Shown piece by piece: positions 61,300 through 64,000 of a stretch of 64,000 nt of DNA. This DNA is from Mycobacterium sp. D16R12. GTDB lineage: Bacteria > Actinomycetota > Actinomycetes > Mycobacteriales > Mycobacteriaceae. The notes under the pieces are model-generated. The model made no database searches, was not told where the DNA came from, and saw nothing but the letters and a program-made list of their open reading frames with translations. Position 1 is the first letter of the stretch. Each line of letters opens with the position of its first letter. Position numbers and translations under genes: made by a program. The DNA is taken from the NCBI RefSeq assembly GCF_002013465.1, contig NZ_MAFC01000002.1, positions 1-64,000 on the forward strand, read 5' to 3'.

Positions 61300-62352
61300 T
61301 CAGGACATCGCCACCCTGTGCGCAGTGGGCTGCTGGACCGGCTTCCGGCGGACCCGAGACTTGAGGGCCATGGCACGCTTCTCCACCACAAACCAGCTCA
61401 GTGCGGCAAGCGGAAGGGTGGCCGCGGCGGCAAGAAGAAAGAACAAGAACGGGTTCAATCGGGTAAGCCCGAGACCGGCCAGCAACTGCTGGACCGGGAA
61501 TGCGTAGATGTACACGCCGTACGAAAGGTCGTTGCGCAGACGCGTTTTACGGATGAGAGCGCCGGAAACTATGACCGCGTAGGCCAGTGGCAAGGCGCCG
61601 ATGACTCGGTAGTTTTGCGTGAGTCCTGACGCGGCGACGATGGCGACGCTCAACGCGACCAGCGACCAGCGGGCCGGCACTTGGTCTTGGTACTGGTAGA
61701 GCATGGCACCCGCGAGGAACACGACGAAGAATCGGGCCAACACCTGCGGCCAGCTGTACAGCGGGGGAGTGTAGGAAACGTAGGCCGCCCAGATCACGGC
61801 CGAGACGAACAGAGCCGGAATAACCCAGCGTCGCTTCAGAAGGCCGACAATGCCCAGCACGGAGACCATGACGTCACAAAGCAGAACGAAGAACAGTGTC
61901 CAGATGGATCCGTTCCAGACTCCCGGATACGGCACATCGGTGGGCGTGCCGTCGATATCGAAATAGGCCACGTTGAGCAGGGCGTTGTTGACGACATACG
62001 CGAGCTCCGAGGAGAACGTCACCGTGGAGTGCTGGACCTTGGCGGCGATCGGAGCTATGACGAAGGCGACCACGAGCAGGCATACCCATAAGCCCGGGAA
62101 GATTCGCAATGTGCGGGATGCCCAGTACTCCTTAAGGTACGGACGGCGCATCCACGCAGCGGTGATGAGGAACCCGGAAATGACGAAGAATCCATCGGCA
62201 AATATGTTGCTGAGCAGTCGCACGGCCGGCGCATAGTCAATCTGACGACCGGTGAGCGGCCAGGAATGGTAGAGGATCACTCCGATCGCCAGAATGAGAC
62301 GCCACATGGTCAGAGCATTGTGGCGTCTATCGAATACCTGCCCAAGCTTCAT
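61300..62352 (-). CDS. acyltransferase 3 family membrane protein
   Basis: This 350-residue membrane enzyme has about ten hydrophobic segments and begins RRHNALTMWRLILAIGVILY with the catalytic His in YHSWPLTG, then GFFVISGFLITAAWMRR. It transfers acyl groups to sugars or lipids at the membrane. ATG 62352 follows GAGGAG. It is same-strand with the phospholipase-D-like gene 57 bases on, so the two may be co-transcribed. Acceptor unknown. Confidence 0.85.
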   Translation of the reverse strand: MKLGQVFDRRHNALTMWRLILAIGVILYHSWPLTGRQIDYAPAVRLLSNIFADGFFVISGFLITAAWMRRPYLKEYWASRTLRIFPGLWVCLLVVAFVIAPIAAKVQHSTVTFSSELAYVVNNALLNVAYFDIDGTPTDVPYPGVWNGSIWTLFFVLLCDVMVSVLGIVGLLKRRWVIPALFVSAVIWAAYVSYTPPLYSWPQVLARFFVVFLAGAMLYQYQDQVPARWSLVALSVAIVAASGLTQNYRVIGALPLAYAVIVSGALIRKTRLRNDLSYGVYIYAFPVQQLLAGLGLTRLNPFLFFLLAAAATLPLAALSWFVVEKRAMALKSRVRRKPVQQPTAHRVAMS

Positions 62353-62801
62353 AACTCCTCGCGGCGCCGACGCTGTGCTTTTACCTTTGCGAATGAACAT
62401 ACTGCACAATCTCGACCAGCACCGGCTCTACGTCTGCCGCAAGAATCTCCACGCGTCCGATCCTCACGGTGTTTACGAGTTACTGCAGATTTTCTGAGAT
62501 CGAGCGAGCGAATTCGCAATGCGCTTTACTAATCAACGTCAGAGGCCGGAAGGAATGCCCTGTAGCACAACATAAGGACACTCCGGAGTGCCGATACTGC
62601 AAATACGCCGTGTGCTCACATTGGCGAAGGCAAATGATGGAAACGGTGCCGCGTCAATGAATTCATTTGCTATCGGAGTATGGCGAAACGGCCTCCAAGA
62701 CAGCGGCAGGCGTACACGGGCGTTCAACGCGATGGCCGGAACGCCTCGACACTGCGGACCGGGGCAGGGCGACTACCGCGAGGCGGGGCACTCCCACCCG
62801 G
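62353..62801. other. 449-base intergenic region, nothing clear seen
   Basis: Reading frames here (for example 62588-62902 or 62680-62997, plus strand) lack domains, ribosome sites and typical codon use. Composition is visibly less GC-rich than the flanking genes up to about 62.7 kb. A foreign or decayed stretch is possible. Confidence 0.45.
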
Positions 62802-63712
62802 CTATTGGCGGAACAGCAGAATTATCGTGTCAAGAATCTCTTGTAGCTCCCGATCACGTACGGCCGTGTCGTCCCGGTACGCCAGACATGTCAAGAGTCT
62901 GAAGTTCAGATCCGATATCAGAACAAGAACAAAGTCGTCGTATTCCAACACGTTCGGTTCGCCGGGTGACGGGATCGGCGCCAGATTGAAGGCCTGACCT
63001 GAGGCGATTCCTTGCTTGACCCGTCCGACGTCACCGAGTGTGAAGTCCGTCCGCGTGAGTCGCCCTTGCTTCTCCAGCTCTGTTTCCACATGGCGCCGAT
63101 ACTCGGTATCGCTGTCACGCCGGTCACCGATGTAATCAAGCGTGAGGAGCTCGGCAACGGAGATGGAGTCACGACTCTCGTACCGCTCGCGCGAGAGCAC
63201 GGCGCCGATTCGTTCCTTCCACACGGTCGTGTAGGACAGCACGGTCGCATGCGAGTTGGGCCTGACGAACCCGAAGTCCAGCCTTTCGTGCAGTATCCCT
63301 TCGATGATGTCGGGGCTCGCGAGCGGTGCCTGCGTGAACTTGAATTTCTCGGTGCTATTTTCCCCCAATGTGGTCAGCTTGGCCTGCAGTGCCGGCGGTA
63401 ACCACGGCGGGATGCCGCACCGAATTTTCCTCGCCGGAAGTGGGCCCTTGGAGATTTCATGCGGCATCTTGTCGAACTTCTCAATGATCTCCCGCGCGAA
63501 CGGAAGCAGCCGCGCACCTTCGCCTGTCAGCAGGACCGTACGTGTATCGCGAAGGAAAAGATTTGCGTTGAGAAGTCGCTCCGCGTTGCTTATCCGCCTA
63601 CTCAGCACAGACGGAGTCAGATGCAGCTCTCGTGCCGCCTGGTGAAATTCAATCTGTTGGCAACCGCTACGAAGCAGCGTAAATCGTCCAGATTTAGGCT
63701 TCGTACACTCAC
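62802..63712 (-). pseudogene. LysR family regulator, frameshifted near the N-terminus
   Basis: The uninterrupted frame from 63608 carries most of a LysR protein: ISNAERLLNANLFLRDTRTV, then an effector domain (KIRCGIPPWLPPALQA, LGDVGRVKQGIASGQAF). The start of the family appears only in a second frame from GTG 63712: SVRSLNLDDLRCFVAVANRL then NFTRRH. The two meet near 63637-63642. ACCAGGCGGCA, read with one more G, would restore TRAARELHLTPSVLSRR. A single-base loss (or a sequencing error) therefore splits the wing-helix region. The regulator is likely inactive unless the base is present. Confidence 0.72.
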
Positions 63713-63768
63713 ACGTTGATCATATCGCCACGCGATCTTGATCGGAGTTTGCGCGAAGCACGGCCCAG

Positions 63769-64000
63769 TTACGGCGAAGCGGGAGATCCGGGGGAGATTT
63801 CGATGGCGACCGACGCCTGCTGGCGACGGGCAATCCAGACTCCGAGCTCACTCAACGGTCCCAAAAGCCAATACTTGCGGCTGACGATCTTGCGGACCCG
63901 CGGAGTGTCTTCGAGGTCCAGCACCCGTGCGGTACCCACCACGACCGGCGCACCGGGGGTGAGCTGTCCGCGAACACTGCACGGCTGCAACGTCACCGCT
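63769..64000 (-). CDS. PPOX class (F420-type) oxidoreductase, C-terminal part (partial)
   Basis: The gene runs off the right edge; only about 77 C-terminal residues are present. VTLQPCSVRGQLTPGAPVVV, TARVLDLEDTPRVRKIVSRK and YWLLGPLSELGVWIARRQQA match the end of a split-barrel PPOX-type protein of about 130-150 residues, often F420-dependent in mycobacteria. The final VAIEISPGSPASP is the last strand and tail. Confidence 0.75.
   Translation of the reverse strand, partial: AVTLQPCSVRGQLTPGAPVVVGTARVLDLEDTPRVRKIVSRKYWLLGPLSELGVWIARRQQASVAIEISPGSPASP

Noticed and set aside
62588..62997. Plus-strand frames in the intergenic gap before the LysR gene
   Set aside because: No start signal or domain; the last one runs into the LysR coding strand.

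Overview
The window looks like chromosomal DNA from a rapidly growing mycobacterium, most likely the Mycobacteroides abscessus/chelonae group. Base composition is uniformly GC-rich. Many genes have actinobacterial or mycobacterial character: a QcrB with the mycobacterial soluble tail, a FurA-KatG pair, a RipD-type inactive NlpC/P60 protein, a hemophore-type secreted protein, UsfY- and UsfX-like proteins, F420-type PPOX proteins, a tandem universal stress protein behind DosR-like boxes, and many TetR regulators. I saw no tRNA, rRNA, insertion sequence, prophage or CRISPR array. Species assignment is inference from gene content.

Layout. 0-1 kb: end of an aliphatic-substrate ABC transporter. 1-5 kb: a TetR/enoyl-CoA hydratase pair divergent from a stand-alone second-type qcrB with two tandem palindromes in its promoter region, then a secreted guanyl-RNase/barstar pair. 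5-8 kb: katG and furA, convergent with the barstar gene. 8-14.4 kb: MarR, a GNAT enzyme with an extra N-terminal domain, RipD-like protein, SRPBCC protein, FhuF-type [2Fe-2S] protein, a flavin monooxygenase and small secreted or membrane proteins. 14.4-27.3 kb: the most unusual block. It holds a very long GltB-like protein that seems to start at CTG, a diflavin (CysJ-like) reductase where GltD would be expected, and a diverged HmuS-like protein. A hemophore-like gene and an imperfect iron box lie upstream, and a second diflavin reductase lies a few kb away.

27-38.9 kb: S4 RNA-binding protein, ANT(6)-type nucleotidyltransferase, a FadE pair with its TetR, DUF1345 protein, a membrane-anchored Hsp70-like ATPase, a Tat-exported epoxide-hydrolase-like lipoprotein, a DUF2236 oxygenase with divergent TetR, and an internally shortened flavin reductase. 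39.4-43.8 kb: a general-stress sigma module. It has a SigF-type sigma factor, STAS protein, UsfX/RsbW-like anti-sigma kinase, iron-permease-like membrane protein, UsfY-like protein, a lipoprotein and a GAF-ANTAR regulator. Three of these genes have GTTT/GGTT-N15-GGGTA(A/T) promoters, so the sigma factor probably drives its own partners.

43.9-50 kb: amino-acid permease, then a minus-strand lipid operon (TetR, SDR, acyl-CoA ligase, secretory-type lipase) with a clear double TetR operator. 50-55 kb: F420-type PPOX protein, TetR, agmatine deiminase plus N-carbamoylputrescine amidase (agmatine to putrescine), and a divergent Tat lipoprotein amidohydrolase. 55-64 kb: small proteins, a methyltransferase/DUF1295/FAD-oxidoreductase operon, and an acyltransferase/phospholipase-D-like/two-part chromate-transporter run. 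It ends with a LysR gene broken by a one-base frameshift and the end of another PPOX gene. All functional calls rest on motif reading by eye; no database search was run.
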